Assembly: GCF_000820515.1 (NCBI RefSeq)
Contig: NZ_JXDG01000057.1
Span: forward strand, 1-64,000
Length of the DNA: 64,000 nucleotides
Source of the DNA: Pseudomonas batumici
GTDB lineage: Bacteria; Pseudomonadota; Gammaproteobacteria; Pseudomonadales; Pseudomonadaceae
Direction: 5' to 3'
The translations under genes were made by a program, and so were the position numbers. Positions 17,130 through 26,713 of this stretch are shown piece by piece (position 1 is the first letter of the stretch; each line of letters opens with the position of its first letter). Under the pieces are notes generated by a model. The model had not been told where the DNA came from and did no database searches. It saw only the letters and a list, made by a program, of their open reading frames with translations.

Positions 17130-20100
17130 GTGCGGCTCAAGTGCATCAAGTTGGCGGGGTTCAAGTCCTTCGTCGACCCGACCACGGTGAACTTCCCCAG
17201 CAACATGGCGGCGGTGGTCGGTCCCAACGGTTGCGGCAAGTCGAACATCATCGACGCCGTCCGCTGGGTGATGGGCGAGAGCTCGGCGAAGAACCTGCGC
17301 GGCGAGTCGATGACCGACGTCATCTTCAACGGCTCCACCAGCCGCAAGCCAGTGAGCCAGGCGAGCATCGAGCTGGTGTTCGACAACTCCGACGGCACCC
17401 TGATCGGCGAATATGCCGCCTACGCGGAAATCTCCATTCGCCGCAAGGTCACCCGCGACAGCCAGAACAGCTACTTCCTCAATGGCACCAAATGCCGGCG
17501 GCGGGATATCACCGACATCTTCCTCGGTACCGGCCTGGGCCCGCGCAGCTACTCGATCATCGAGCAGGGGATGATCTCCAAGCTGATCGAAGCCAAGCCC
17601 GAGGACCTGCGCAACTTCATCGAGGAAGCGGCAGGCATCTCCAAGTACAAGGAGCGCCGTCGCGAGACCGAAAACCGCATTCGCCGGACCCATGAAAACC
17701 TGGCGCGCCTGACCGACCTGCGCGAAGAGCTGGAGCGCCAGCTCGAACGCCTGCACCGCCAGGCCCAGGCCGCCGAGAAATACCAGGAATACAAGGCCGA
17801 GGAGCGTCAGCTCAAGGCCCAGCTGTCGGCCCTGCGCTGGCAGGCGCTGAACGAACAGGTCGGCCAGCGCGAAGCGATCATCGGCAACCAGGAAATCAGC
17901 TTCGAAGCCCTGGTGGCCGAGCAGCGCAATGCCGATGCCAGCATCGAACGCCTGCGCGACGGGCACCATGAGCTGTCCGAACGCTTCAATCTGGTGCAGG
18001 GGCGCTTCTATTCGGTCGGCGGCGATATCGCCCGGGTCGAACAGAACATCCAGCATGGCCAGCAGCGCCTGCGCCAGTTGCAGGACGACTTGCGCGAAGC
18101 CGAGCGGGCCCGGCTGGAAACCGAATCCCACCTGGGCCACGACCGCACCTTGCTGGCGACCCTCAGTGAAGAGCTGGCGATGCTCGGCCCCGAGCAGGAA
18201 CTGACCAGCGCTGCCGCCGAAGAGGCCGCCGCCGCGCTGGAAGAGTCGGAAGCCACCATGCACGGCTGGCAGGAGCAGTGGGACAGCTTCAACCTGAGCT
18301 CGGCCGAGCCGCGGCGTCAGGCCGAAGTCCAGCAGTCGCGCATCCAGCAGCTGGAAACCAGCATGGAGCGCCTGGCCGAGCGCCAGCGGCGCCTGGCCGA
18401 AGAGCGCGCCTTGCTGTCCGCCGACCCGGAAGACGCGGCGATCCTCGAACTCAGCGAGCAGTTGGCCGAGAGCGAGCAGACCCTGGAAGACTTGCAGGCC
18501 AGCGAAGAAGCTCAGGTCGAGCGCCTGGAACAGCTGCGCCAGGATTTGCAGCAGGCCATGCAGGACCAGCAGCAGGCCCAGGGCGACTTGCAGCGCCTCA
18601 ATGGCCGGCTGGCCTCCCTGGAGGCCTTGCAGCAGGCGGCGCTCGATCCGGGCACCGGCACGGCCGAGTGGCTGCGTGAGCAGCAGTTGGCGCAACGGCC
18701 GCTTCTGGCCGAGGGCCTGAAGGTCGAGGCGGGTTGGGAGCTGGCGGTGGAAACCGTGCTCGGCGCCGACCTGCAGGCCGTATTGGTGGATGATTTCACC
18801 GGTCTCGACCTGGGCGGTTTCCAGCAGGGCGATCTGCGCCTGCTCAGTCCTTCGGCGGATGGTGCCCGGGTGCCGGGCAGCCTGTTGGAGAAGGTCGAGG
18901 CGCAGATCGACCTGTCGCCCTGGCTGGGACAGGTCAAACCCGTCGAAAGCCTTGAGCAGGCCTTGTCCCAGCGGGGCCGGTTGGCGGCCGGGGAGAGCCT
19001 GATCAGCCGCGACGGCTTCTGGGTCGGTCGGCATTTTCTGCGGGTGCGGCGGGCCAGCGAGGCCGAGAGCGGCGTGCTTGCCCGTGGCCAGGAAATCCAG
19101 CGCCTGGGCCAGGAACGTGAAGAGCGCGAAGAAACCCTGGCCACCCTCGAAACCCGCCTGCAAACCCTGCGTGCCACCCAGCGCCAGCAGGAAACCGGTC
19201 GCGAACACCTGCGCCGTTTGCTGCAGGACGAAGCCCGCCAGCAGGGCGAGCTCAAGGCCAAGCTGTCCGCCGGCAAGGCCAAGGTCGAACAGCTGCAATT
19301 GCGCCGTACCCGTCTCGATGAAGAGTTGGGTGAGCTGGCCGAGCAGCGTGCCCAGGAACACGAAGAGGTCGGTGAGGCCCGCCTGCAACTGCAGGAGGCC
19401 CTCGACACCATGGCCGTCGACACCGAGCAGCGCGAGTTGCTGCTGGCCCAGCGCGACAGCCTGCGCGAACGCCTCGACCGGGTTCGCCAGGAAGCCCGGC
19501 AGCACAAGGATCACGCCCACCAGTTGGCGGTGCGCCTCGGCTCGCTCAAGGCCCAGCACGACTCCACCCGTCAGGCCCTGGAGCGCCTGGAGCTGCAGTC
19601 CGAGCGCCTGAGCGAAAAGCGCGAGCAACTGAGCCTGAACCTGGAGGAGGGCGAGGCACCGCTGGAAGAACTGCGCCTCAAGCTCGAAGAGTTGCTCGAC
19701 AAGCGCATGAGCGTCGATGTCGAACTCAAGAGCGCGCAGATCGCCCTGGAAGACGCCGACCGCGAACTGCGTGACGCCGAGAAGCGCCGTAGCCAGGCCG
19801 AGCAGCAGTCCCAGCTGATTCGCGGCCAGCTCGAACAGCAGCGCATGGAATGGCAGGCCCTCAGCGTACGGCGCAAGACCTTGCAGGACCAGTTGCTGGA
19901 AGACGGCTACGACCTGCACGGCGTGCTCGCCACTCTGACCCCTGATGCCAGCGAGAAGGAGGCCGAGGAAGAGCTGGAGCGCATCGCCGCGCGGATCCAG
20001 CGCCTGGGCGCGATCAACCTCGCGGCCATCGACGAATACCAGCAACAATCCGAGCGTAAACGTTACCTGGATGCCCAGGACGCCGACCTGGTGGAAGCCC

Positions 20101-20618
20101 TCGACACCCTGGAAAACGTCATTCGCAAGATTGACAAGGAAACCCGCAATCGCTTCAAGGACACCTTCGACCAGATCAACGCTGGGCTACAAGCTTTGTT
20201 TCCAAAAGTGTTCGGCGGCGGCAGTGCTTACCTCGAACTCACCGGTGATGATCTGCTCGACACCGGGGTCACCATCATGGCGCGGCCCCCGGGCAAGAAG
20301 AACAGCACCATCCATTTGCTCTCCGGTGGCGAAAAGGCCCTCACCGCCCTGGCGCTGGTGTTTGCCATCTTCAAATTGAATCCGGCACCGTTTTGTATGC
20401 TCGACGAAGTTGACGCCCCGCTGGATGACGCTAACGTTGGACGGTACGCCCGGCTTGTCAAAGAGATGTCACAAACGGTGCAGTTCATCTATATCACCCA
20501 CAACAAGATCGCCATGGAGATGGCCGATCAACTGATGGGGGTCACCATGCACGAGCCGGGTTGCTCACGGCTGGTGGCGGTGGATGTGGAGGAGGCCATG
20601 GCCATGGTGGACGCCTGA
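17130..20618 (+). CDS. smc: Chromosome segregation protein SMC
   Basis: A 1162-residue ABC-type ATPase that, with ScpA and ScpB, compacts and resolves replicated chromosomes. It has Walker A GPNGCGKSN near residue 32. Long coiled-coil arms (roughly 170-480 and 650-1000, very rich in E, Q, R and L) flank a hinge at about 500-640. The C-terminal head has the signature LSGGEKALTALAL and Walker B FCMLDEVDAPLDD. The start is GTG at 17130, two bases after the GntR stop, giving (M)RLKCIKLAGFKSF. Full length. Confidence 0.97.
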   Translation: MRLKCIKLAGFKSFVDPTTVNFPSNMAAVVGPNGCGKSNIIDAVRWVMGESSAKNLRGESMTDVIFNGSTSRKPVSQASIELVFDNSDGTLIGEYAAYAEISIRRKVTRDSQNSYFLNGTKCRRRDITDIFLGTGLGPRSYSIIEQGMISKLIEAKPEDLRNFIEEAAGISKYKERRRETENRIRRTHENLARLTDLREELERQLERLHRQAQAAEKYQEYKAEERQLKAQLSALRWQALNEQVGQREAIIGNQEISFEALVAEQRNADASIERLRDGHHELSERFNLVQGRFYSVGGDIARVEQNIQHGQQRLRQLQDDLREAERARLETESHLGHDRTLLATLSEELAMLGPEQELTSAAAEEAAAALEESEATMHGWQEQWDSFNLSSAEPRRQAEVQQSRIQQLETSMERLAERQRRLAEERALLSADPEDAAILELSEQLAESEQTLEDLQASEEAQVERLEQLRQDLQQAMQDQQQAQGDLQRLNGRLASLEALQQAALDPGTGTAEWLREQQLAQRPLLAEGLKVEAGWELAVETVLGADLQAVLVDDFTGLDLGGFQQGDLRLLSPSADGARVPGSLLEKVEAQIDLSPWLGQVKPVESLEQALSQRGRLAAGESLISRDGFWVGRHFLRVRRASEAESGVLARGQEIQRLGQEREEREETLATLETRLQTLRATQRQQETGREHLRRLLQDEARQQGELKAKLSAGKAKVEQLQLRRTRLDEELGELAEQRAQEHEEVGEARLQLQEALDTMAVDTEQRELLLAQRDSLRERLDRVRQEARQHKDHAHQLAVRLGSLKAQHDSTRQALERLELQSERLSEKREQLSLNLEEGEAPLEELRLKLEELLDKRMSVDVELKSAQIALEDADRELRDAEKRRSQAEQQSQLIRGQLEQQRMEWQALSVRRKTLQDQLLEDGYDLHGVLATLTPDASEKEAEEELERIAARIQRLGAINLAAIDEYQQQSERKRYLDAQDADLVEALDTLENVIRKIDKETRNRFKDTFDQINAGLQALFPKVFGGGSAYLELTGDDLLDTGVTIMARPPGKKNSTIHLLSGGEKALTALALVFAIFKLNPAPFCMLDEVDAPLDDANVGRYARLVKEMSQTVQFIYITHNKIAMEMADQLMGVTMHEPGCSRLVAVDVEEAMAMVDA

Positions 20619-20880
20619 GTCGTCCGCCGCTGAGGCAAAGATATTTGAGGCGTAAGGGGATTTCCTTGGCCGTCGTGGGAACTAGCGCCGATCCTTGGGG
20701 ACTTATAAATGCAAGCCTGTACGACAGACGGTGTAAAGTTTCCTTGGGTCGTGTTAATTTAATGTCAAGTTTTCTTGTGCGTGGGAAAAAAGGCCTGTCA
20801 GAACATAGAGTTGGCGCCACGCTTTAAAGGGTTTTCGGCCCTTTCTTCATAGAACCATTTATTTAGAGGCACGGGATTAC

Positions 20881-21732
20881 ATGGAAATCGGTCTGCGCGA
20901 GTGGCTGATCGTCATCGGCATCATAGTCATTGCCGGTATTCTTTTCGATGGCTGGCGCCGGATGCGCGGTGGCAAGGGCAAGCTCAAGTTCCGTTTGGAC
21001 AGAAACCTGTCCAACCTGCCGGACGATGACGGCAGCGCCGAGCTGCTGGGCCCGGCCCGTGTGCTGGATACCCATAAGGAGCCTGAGCTGGACGAGCATG
21101 ACCTGCCGTCGGTGAGCATGCCGGTGCGCGAAGGTCGCGAAAAGCCGTCCAAGCGCGGCAAGCGCGGTGGCGAGCCGAGCCAGGGCGATTTGAACCTGAA
21201 CCTGGACCTGGATGAAGGTCCGAGCTTCAGCAGCCGCGACGATGACTTCGCCGAGGCCGGCAACAAGCCGGCGGCGCGTCAGGAAAAAGAACAGCCGGCG
21301 GCGGAAGAAGTGCTGGTGATCAGCGTGATCAGTCGCGATGCCAACGGTTTCAAAGGTCCAGCCCTGTTGCAGAACATCCTCGAAAGCGGCCTGCGTTTCG
21401 GCGAGATGGATATCTTCCATCGCCACGAAAGCATGGCCGGTAATGGCGAAGTGTTGTTCTCCATGGCCAACGCGGTGAAGCCGGGTGTGTTCGATCTCGA
21501 CGATATCGACCACTTCACCACGCCGGCGGTGAGCTTCTTCCTGGGCCTGCCGGGTCCGCGGCATCCGAAGCAGGCCTTCGACGTGATGGTGGCCGCTGCT
21601 CGCAAATTGTCACAAGAGCTCAATGGCGAACTGAAGGACGACCAGCGTAGTGTGCTGACCGCCCAGACCATCGAGCACTACCGCCAGCGCATCGTCGAGT
21701 TCGAGCGTCGCGCCCTGACCCAGAAGCGCTGA
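20881..21732 (+). CDS. zipA: Cell division protein ZipA
   Basis: The membrane anchor that ties FtsZ to the inner membrane early in septum formation. The 283-residue protein has one N-terminal membrane helix (about 8-24: LIVIGIIVIAGILFDGW). A charged and flexible linker with an RRGKGG-type region follows, then the C-terminal FtsZ-binding domain (about 140-278, LVISVISRDANGFKGPALLQ). Its 262-bp upstream gap after smc holds its promoter region but no further gene that I can support. ligA follows after a hairpin. Confidence 0.95.
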   Translation: MEIGLREWLIVIGIIVIAGILFDGWRRMRGGKGKLKFRLDRNLSNLPDDDGSAELLGPARVLDTHKEPELDEHDLPSVSMPVREGREKPSKRGKRGGEPSQGDLNLNLDLDEGPSFSSRDDDFAEAGNKPAARQEKEQPAAEEVLVISVISRDANGFKGPALLQNILESGLRFGEMDIFHRHESMAGNGEVLFSMANAVKPGVFDLDDIDHFTTPAVSFFLGLPGPRHPKQAFDVMVAAARKLSQELNGELKDDQRSVLTAQTIEHYRQRIVEFERRALTQKR

Positions 21733-21733
21733 G

Positions 21734-21756
21734 TGTTGAGCGCTTTGCGCTCAACA
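21734..21756. other. Perfect 10-bp hairpin after zipA
   Basis: TGTTGAGCGC pairs exactly with GCGCTCAACA around a TTT loop, overlapping the zipA stop region. There is no T-run. A half-REP-like sequence (CCGGCTCCTACCG) follows at about 21777-21791. Confidence 0.5.
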
Positions 21757-21803
21757 TCGGAACGCCGCCCGCAGCATGCCGGCTCCTACCGCACTAACAT
21801 ATT

Positions 21804-21825
21804 GAGCAGCCTCGGCTGCTCTTTT
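21804..21825 (+). terminator. Weak intrinsic terminator between zipA and ligA
   Basis: GAGCAG-CCTCGG-CTGCTC followed by TTTT, ending 18 bases before the ligA start. It probably reduces, but does not abolish, readthrough into ligA. Confidence 0.5.
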
Positions 21826-21843
21826 GCTTCATGAGAGAACTCC

Positions 21844-24201
21844 ATGACCGCCGCCCACACCCGGATTCTAGAGTTGCGCGCTGAACTGGATCAGCACAAC
21901 TACCGTTACCACGTCCTCGACGAGCCGAGCATTCCGGACGCCGAATACGATCGCCTGTTCCGCGAACTCAAGGCCCTGGAGGCCGAGCACCCGGAACTGG
22001 TCAGCGCCGATTCGCCGACCCAGCGTGTCGGCAGCGCCGCCTTGTCGGCCTTCACCCAGGTCCGTCATGAAATCCCCATGCTGAGCCTGGGCAACGCCTT
22101 CGAAGAAACCGACATGCGCGAGTTCGACCGCCGGGTCGGCGAAGGCCTGGACCTGCCGGCCGGCGACCTGTTCGGCGGCGCTGCCGAGGTCGAATACAGC
22201 TGCGAGCCCAAGCTCGACGGCCTGGCGGTCAGCCTGCTTTACCAGGACGGCGCCCTGGTCCGTGGCGCCACCCGTGGCGACGGCACCACCGGCGAAGACA
22301 TCAGCGTCAATGTGCGCACCGTGCGCAACATCCCCCTCAAGCTCCACGGCAGTGGCTGGCCGGCGACCCTGGAAGTGCGCGGCGAAGTCTTCATGTCCAA
22401 GGCCGGCTTCGAACGGCTGAACGCTGCGCAGCTGGAAGCCGGCGGCAAGACCTTCGCCAACCCGCGTAACGCCGCGGCCGGCAGCCTGCGCCAGCTGGAT
22501 TCGAAGATCACCGCCAGTCGTCCGCTGGAGTTCTGCTGCTACGGCCTGGGCCAGGTGTCCGCCGAGATTGCCGACACCCATATCGGCAACCTGAAGCAGC
22601 TCCGGGAGTGGGGTATGCCGGTCAGCCGCGAACTCAAGCTGGCGAAAGGGATCGGCGAGTGCCTGGATTATTACCGCGACATCGGTGAGCGGCGTAACGC
22701 GCTGCCGTACGAAATCGACGGCGTGGTGTTCAAGGTCAACAGCCTGGCGTCCCAGCGTGAACTGGGTTTTCGCGCCCGTGAACCGCGTTGGGCCATCGCC
22801 CACAAATTCCCGGCCATGGAAGAACTCACCGAATTGCTCGACGTGGAGTTCCAGGTGGGCCGCACCGGTGCCGTCACCCCCGTGGCCCGACTCAAGCCGG
22901 TCAAGGTGGCGGGCGTGACCGTGTCCAACGCCACCCTGCACAACATGGACGAAGTGGCCCGCCTGGGGCTGATGATCGGCGATACCGTGATCATTCGCCG
23001 GGCCGGTGACGTGATTCCGCAAGTGGTGCAGGTGGTGACCGAGCGGCGTCCGGAAGATGCCCGTGCCGTGCAGATCCCGGAGCATTGCCCGGTGTGCGGC
23101 TCCCATGTCGAGCGCACGCAACTGATCAAACGCAGCAAGGGCCGCGAGACGGTCAGCGAAGGTGCGGTGTATCGCTGCGTCGGCCGGCTGGCCTGTGGCG
23201 CGCAACTCAAGCAGGCGATCATCCACTTCGTTTCCCGTCGGGCCATGGACATCGAAGGCCTGGGCGACAAGACCATCGAGCAACTGGTGGATGAAAAGCT
23301 GATCGCCTCGCCGGCGGATCTCTACACCCTGGCGTACGAGCAGATCGTCGACCTGGAAGGCTTTGCCGAGCTGTCGACGCGCAACCTGCTGGAGGCCATT
23401 GCCGACAGCCGGAAACCGAGCCTGGCGCGGTTTATCTACGCCCTGGGCATTCCCGATGTGGGTGAGGAAACGGCCAAGGTCCTGGCGCGCTCCCTTGGCT
23501 CGCTGGAGCGGGTCATGCAGGCCCTGCCGGCGGTGCTGACCTACCTGCCGGATGTCGGCACGGAAGTGGCCTACGAGATCCACAGCTTCTTTGAAGACGA
23601 ACACAACCGTACGGTCATCGCGCAGTTGCTGGAGCGCGGGCTGGAATTGCAGGACCAGGGCGAACTGGGGGCCGAGTTTGCCGCCAGCACCACCCTGGGC
23701 GGACTGATCGCGAAGTTGGACATCAGCTCGGTGGGGCCGACGGCGGCGGAGAAGCTGGCAGCCAAGTTCGGTTCGGTCGAGGGCATTATCGCGGCGGACT
23801 GGCTGGATCTGCGTCAGGCGTTGAATGAAAAGCCGGCCAATGCCGTGCGGGAATTCTTCGCCCAGTCGGGGAATGCCGAGCGTGCCCTGGCGATCGAGGT
23901 GCAGCTGCGCGATTTCGGCATGCATTGGCAGAGCGAGAAAAAGGCGGTGGAAGGCTTGCCGCTGACGGGGCAGACCTGGGTGCTGACCGGCTCGTTGGAG
24001 CTGATGAGTCGTGATGTGGCCAAGGACAAGCTGGAAAGCCTGGGGGCCAAGGTGGCGGGTTCGGTATCGGCCAAGACCCACTGCGTGGTGGCGGGCCCGG
24101 GTGCCGGCTCGAAACTGGCGAAGGCCAACGAGCTGGGACTCAAGGTGCTGGATGAAGAGGCGTTCGTGGTGTTCCTGAAAGGACATGGCATCGAGGTCTA
24201 A
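21844..24201 (+). CDS. ligA: NAD-dependent DNA ligase
   Basis: Seals nicks during replication and repair using NAD. The 785-residue protein has, in order, the Ia/adenylation domain with EPKLDG (Lys123 adenylated), the OB domain, the four-Cys zinc finger (CPVCGSH ... CVGRLACG), HhH repeats, and a C-terminal BRCT domain (from about 700, LPLTGQTWVLTGSL). It is somewhat longer than E. coli LigA, mostly in the HhH/BRCT junction, which is usual for Pseudomonas. AGAGAACTCC precedes the ATG. Confidence 0.97.
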   Translation: MTAAHTRILELRAELDQHNYRYHVLDEPSIPDAEYDRLFRELKALEAEHPELVSADSPTQRVGSAALSAFTQVRHEIPMLSLGNAFEETDMREFDRRVGEGLDLPAGDLFGGAAEVEYSCEPKLDGLAVSLLYQDGALVRGATRGDGTTGEDISVNVRTVRNIPLKLHGSGWPATLEVRGEVFMSKAGFERLNAAQLEAGGKTFANPRNAAAGSLRQLDSKITASRPLEFCCYGLGQVSAEIADTHIGNLKQLREWGMPVSRELKLAKGIGECLDYYRDIGERRNALPYEIDGVVFKVNSLASQRELGFRAREPRWAIAHKFPAMEELTELLDVEFQVGRTGAVTPVARLKPVKVAGVTVSNATLHNMDEVARLGLMIGDTVIIRRAGDVIPQVVQVVTERRPEDARAVQIPEHCPVCGSHVERTQLIKRSKGRETVSEGAVYRCVGRLACGAQLKQAIIHFVSRRAMDIEGLGDKTIEQLVDEKLIASPADLYTLAYEQIVDLEGFAELSTRNLLEAIADSRKPSLARFIYALGIPDVGEETAKVLARSLGSLERVMQALPAVLTYLPDVGTEVAYEIHSFFEDEHNRTVIAQLLERGLELQDQGELGAEFAASTTLGGLIAKLDISSVGPTAAEKLAAKFGSVEGIIAADWLDLRQALNEKPANAVREFFAQSGNAERALAIEVQLRDFGMHWQSEKKAVEGLPLTGQTWVLTGSLELMSRDVAKDKLESLGAKVAGSVSAKTHCVVAGPGAGSKLAKANELGLKVLDEEAFVVFLKGHGIEV

Positions 24202-24236
24202 ACCCCTACGCCAGCGCCGAATATACCTCGATCCCG

Positions 24237-24302
24237 TGTAGGAGCCGGCTTGCCGGCGATAGCGCTCTCAAGAACGCCATCGCCAGCAAGCCGGCTCCTA
24301 CA
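24237..24302. repeat. REP pair
   Basis: Inverted REP arms (GTAGGAGCCGGCTTGCCGGC and its mirror) lie between ligA and the metallopeptidase gene. Confidence 0.8.
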
Positions 24303-24382
24303 GTCCGTGTTTCTTCCCTGCATCAGGGAACCCGCCATCGCGCCCAATGATCTAGTCTTGGCGGGCCCAGGGAGAGATCGCC

Positions 24383-25549
24383 ATGTACCGGTTTTTCGAA
24401 CAACTCAGCTCACGCATCGCCGCCCCTTTCATCAGCGAGCCATCGCGGGGCAGCAAGATCTGGCATTGCCGCTGTGGCCAATCGGTATTTTTCCGCAACA
24501 GCCAATGCCTGGCCTGTTCCGCGGCACTGGGCTACGAGCCACAGGGCAGTACACTGTCATCCCTCCGGCCCGGTCCCTACCCGGACAGTTGGCAGCTGGA
24601 CACCGACCTCGACGCCGGCCTGTTCCGCCGCTGCGCCAACCTCGACACCGCGGCCGCCTGCAACTGGCTGATTCCCTACGCCCACGGCAGCACCCTGTGC
24701 ACCGCCTGCGCCCTCAACCGCACCATTCCCGACCTGTCCATCGCGGAAAACCCCGAGCGCTGGCGCAAGGTCGAAACCGCCAAGCGTCGCCTGGTCGCCC
24801 AACTGATCAGCCTCGGCTTGCGCGTCATCCCGAAAACCTGGGACGAAGAAAACGGCCTGGCCTTCGACTTCGTCGGCGTCGACCTGGAAGGCAAGGCGCC
24901 CATGACCGGCCACGCCAACGGCCTGGTCACCCTCGACATCAAGGAAGCCGACGACGCCCACCGGGAAAAAGTCCGGGTGCAGATGCATGAGCCGTACCGC
25001 ACCTTGCTCGGCCATTTCCGACATGAAGTGGGGCATTACTACTGGGACCGACTGATTGCCGACAGTCACTGGCTGGAAGCGTTTCGCGGTCTGTTCGGCG
25101 ACGAGCGCGCCAGTTATGCCGACGCCCTGGAGCGCCACTACCAGCAAGGCGCACCACAGGACTGGCAGCAAGGCTTCGTCAGTGCCTACGCCAGCATGCA
25201 CCCCTGGGAAGACTGGGCGGAAACCTGGGCTCACTACCTGCACATGATGGACGCGGTGGACACGGCGCTGGGCTTTGGCATGAGCGCCAAGGAATCGGAT
25301 TTCGACTATCCGTCGTTTCCACTGAGCGCGCTCTATGACGCGGGGCATCCGGAGGGACCGGCGTTCCTGTCGTTCGTCAATGCCTGGATCGAACTGGCGG
25401 GCATGCTCAACGAACTGTCCCGCAGCATGGGGCAGCCGGATTTCTACCCCTTTGTGCTACCGCCGGCAACCATTGCCAAGCTGCACTTCATTCACCTGGT
25501 GATCCAGGAGGAGGGTGGTCAGGCGGATGAGGTACTACAGGCGTCATAG
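24383..25549 (+). CDS. Zinc-ribbon putative zinc metallopeptidase
   Basis: A 388-residue protein. An N-terminal zinc ribbon (CRCGQSVFFRNSQCLAC, then a second pair CTAC) precedes a peptidase-like domain with the gluzincin motif HEVGH (His214, Glu215, His218). A downstream WEDWAETWAHYLH segment can supply the third ligand. This fits the Peptidase_Mx/DUF-type 'putative zinc-binding metallopeptidase' family. It has no signal peptide, so it is cytoplasmic. Substrate and role are unknown; I know of no characterised member. Confidence 0.8.
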   Translation: MYRFFEQLSSRIAAPFISEPSRGSKIWHCRCGQSVFFRNSQCLACSAALGYEPQGSTLSSLRPGPYPDSWQLDTDLDAGLFRRCANLDTAAACNWLIPYAHGSTLCTACALNRTIPDLSIAENPERWRKVETAKRRLVAQLISLGLRVIPKTWDEENGLAFDFVGVDLEGKAPMTGHANGLVTLDIKEADDAHREKVRVQMHEPYRTLLGHFRHEVGHYYWDRLIADSHWLEAFRGLFGDERASYADALERHYQQGAPQDWQQGFVSAYASMHPWEDWAETWAHYLHMMDAVDTALGFGMSAKESDFDYPSFPLSALYDAGHPEGPAFLSFVNAWIELAGMLNELSRSMGQPDFYPFVLPPATIAKLHFIHLVIQEEGGQADEVLQAS

Positions 25550-25560
25550 CCGACTCGTTT

Positions 25561-25590
25561 CTGTAGGAGCCAGCTTGCTGGCGATGGCCG
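25561..25590. repeat. Single REP element
   Basis: One REP arm (CTGTAGGAGCCAGCTTGCTG...) between the convergent metallopeptidase and tai4-like genes. Confidence 0.65.
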
Positions 25591-25636
25591 TGAGAACGCC
25601 GCGCTGTTCCAGAGGCACCGCGTTCGAGTGAACGCT

Positions 25637-26065
25637 TCACTTGTCCTGCCTGTAAATCCGATTTGGGTGGATAACCAGGCGCTTGACCTGCGTATCCAGC
25701 TCCTTGCTGTGATACAGGTCCAGGCATTTCAGCAAATCGAAACGCACGCCCTGGACTTCCGACTCCACCAGCGGGTTGTGATAGTCGTGCGCCAGGTAAC
25801 GATCCACCAGGGCCTTGATCGCGTTGGGGGCCTTTTCCAGGTCGTATTCGGTCCAGTCGCGCAATGTGCTGACGCTGCTTCCCGCATCAATGGTTGCCGA
25901 CTTGTCGTCCTTGTAGGCGTTCGCAATACAGGTCGCGAGCACCATGTCCTTGTAGTTCTGCCCATAGGTGCGTGCGCCGGCCTCCGGGGATATGCCCCCA
26001 GCATCCTTCGAGTACCCAGCGGAGACCAGCAGCATAAGTGGCAGAATGCCTGATAGAACCTTCAT
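25637..26065 (-). CDS. Tai4-like type VI secretion amidase immunity protein
   Basis: A 142-residue exported protein: signal peptide MKVLSGILPLMLLVSAGYS, then a helical domain ending VRFDLLKCLDLYHSKELD. This resembles Tai4, the periplasmic immunity protein that neutralises Tae4 peptidoglycan amidases delivered by type VI secretion. The conserved YDLEKAPNAIKALVDRYLA and NPLVE segments support the call. The ATG at 26065 has GGAG upstream; a longer in-frame start adds 17 residues before the signal peptide. No tae4 amidase or other T6SS gene is nearby, so it is an orphan immunity gene or has a different job. Confidence 0.72.
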   Translation of the reverse strand: MKVLSGILPLMLLVSAGYSKDAGGISPEAGARTYGQNYKDMVLATCIANAYKDDKSATIDAGSSVSTLRDWTEYDLEKAPNAIKALVDRYLAHDYHNPLVESEVQGVRFDLLKCLDLYHSKELDTQVKRLVIHPNRIYRQDK

Positions 26066-26562
26066 CACAGCAAGCTCCAGTACGTCCTTGTTTTCAGGAT
26101 TCAGCAAAGTCGCCATGGCTCCATTGCCAATAATCGCTTCGGCCCCAGCAGTCCAGCGGAGGGTGCTCGGATAAAGCGTGGGTCATACCGGTCATTGTGC
26201 TGACGCGGCTGGAACCCTGCGACTGTCCTATTGACCTGTTGCCAGTAAGAAGATTCCTTTAATTAATGTGGATTTTGCTTTCCGTCGACATTGCTCGACC
26301 GATCAACTCCCGTTTGGTGCATCGACTGTGGTAGCAACTACCAGCAAGCGTCTGTTCCAGACCCCGATTGTCGAAAGATCCCTTTCACTTGCCTGAAATT
26401 TCCTAGAAAATCCCAGCCCGTTGCGCCTGTTCGAGCCGGCGGCTAGTCTGCATTTCGTCACCGCAAAATCGGTGATGTGGACGTGCAAGTCCGGACAGCG
26501 AGATAAGGCGCATCAACGCCACCACTACCTTTGGGTATCTTCATGCCTGGAGTTTGGTGTTA
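26066..26562. other. Gene-poor stretch between tai4-like gene and DUF6124-like leader
   Basis: I see no supportable coding region. The part around 26230-26480 is clearly more AT-rich than its surroundings and probably contains the promoter of the downstream leader. Confidence 0.5.
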
Positions 26563-26704
26563 TGGCGGCTGTACGTGGGAGATCTTCGGGATCTGCCGGG
26601 TAGTGCGCCTCTTCTTGCCCCGGTCTTGCACACCTGCGTATAGCTGCCACCCTCTTTGCGTGCAAGCAAACGGTGACGGCCTCTCTCAATCAGCAAGAAA
26701 GAGG
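26563..26704 (+). promoter_or_regulatory. Structured 5' leader of the DUF6124-like gene
   Basis: Bases 26563-26576 can pair without a gap with 26636-26649 (14 bp including G-U pairs), enclosing two smaller stems: AGATC-TTCGG-GATCT (26580-26594) and CCGGG...CCCGG (26596-26600 with 26619-26623). A further stem, CCTCTTT (26651-26657) with AAAGAGG (26698-26704), contains the GAGG ribosome binding site 9 bases before the ATG. The layout suggests a cis-acting RNA that controls translation. I recall similar leaders before related small Pseudomonas genes, but have not checked this. Confidence 0.55.
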
Positions 26705-26713
26705 TACACCTGT

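Noticed and set aside
17124..20048. 974-codon minus-strand frame antisense to smc
   Set aside because: It results from biased codon use in the coiled-coil gene; the Leu/Gln-rich product has no family.
21868..24186. 772-codon minus-strand frame opposite ligA
   Set aside because: A GC-skew shadow of ligA; there is no family similarity and it overlaps the whole essential gene.
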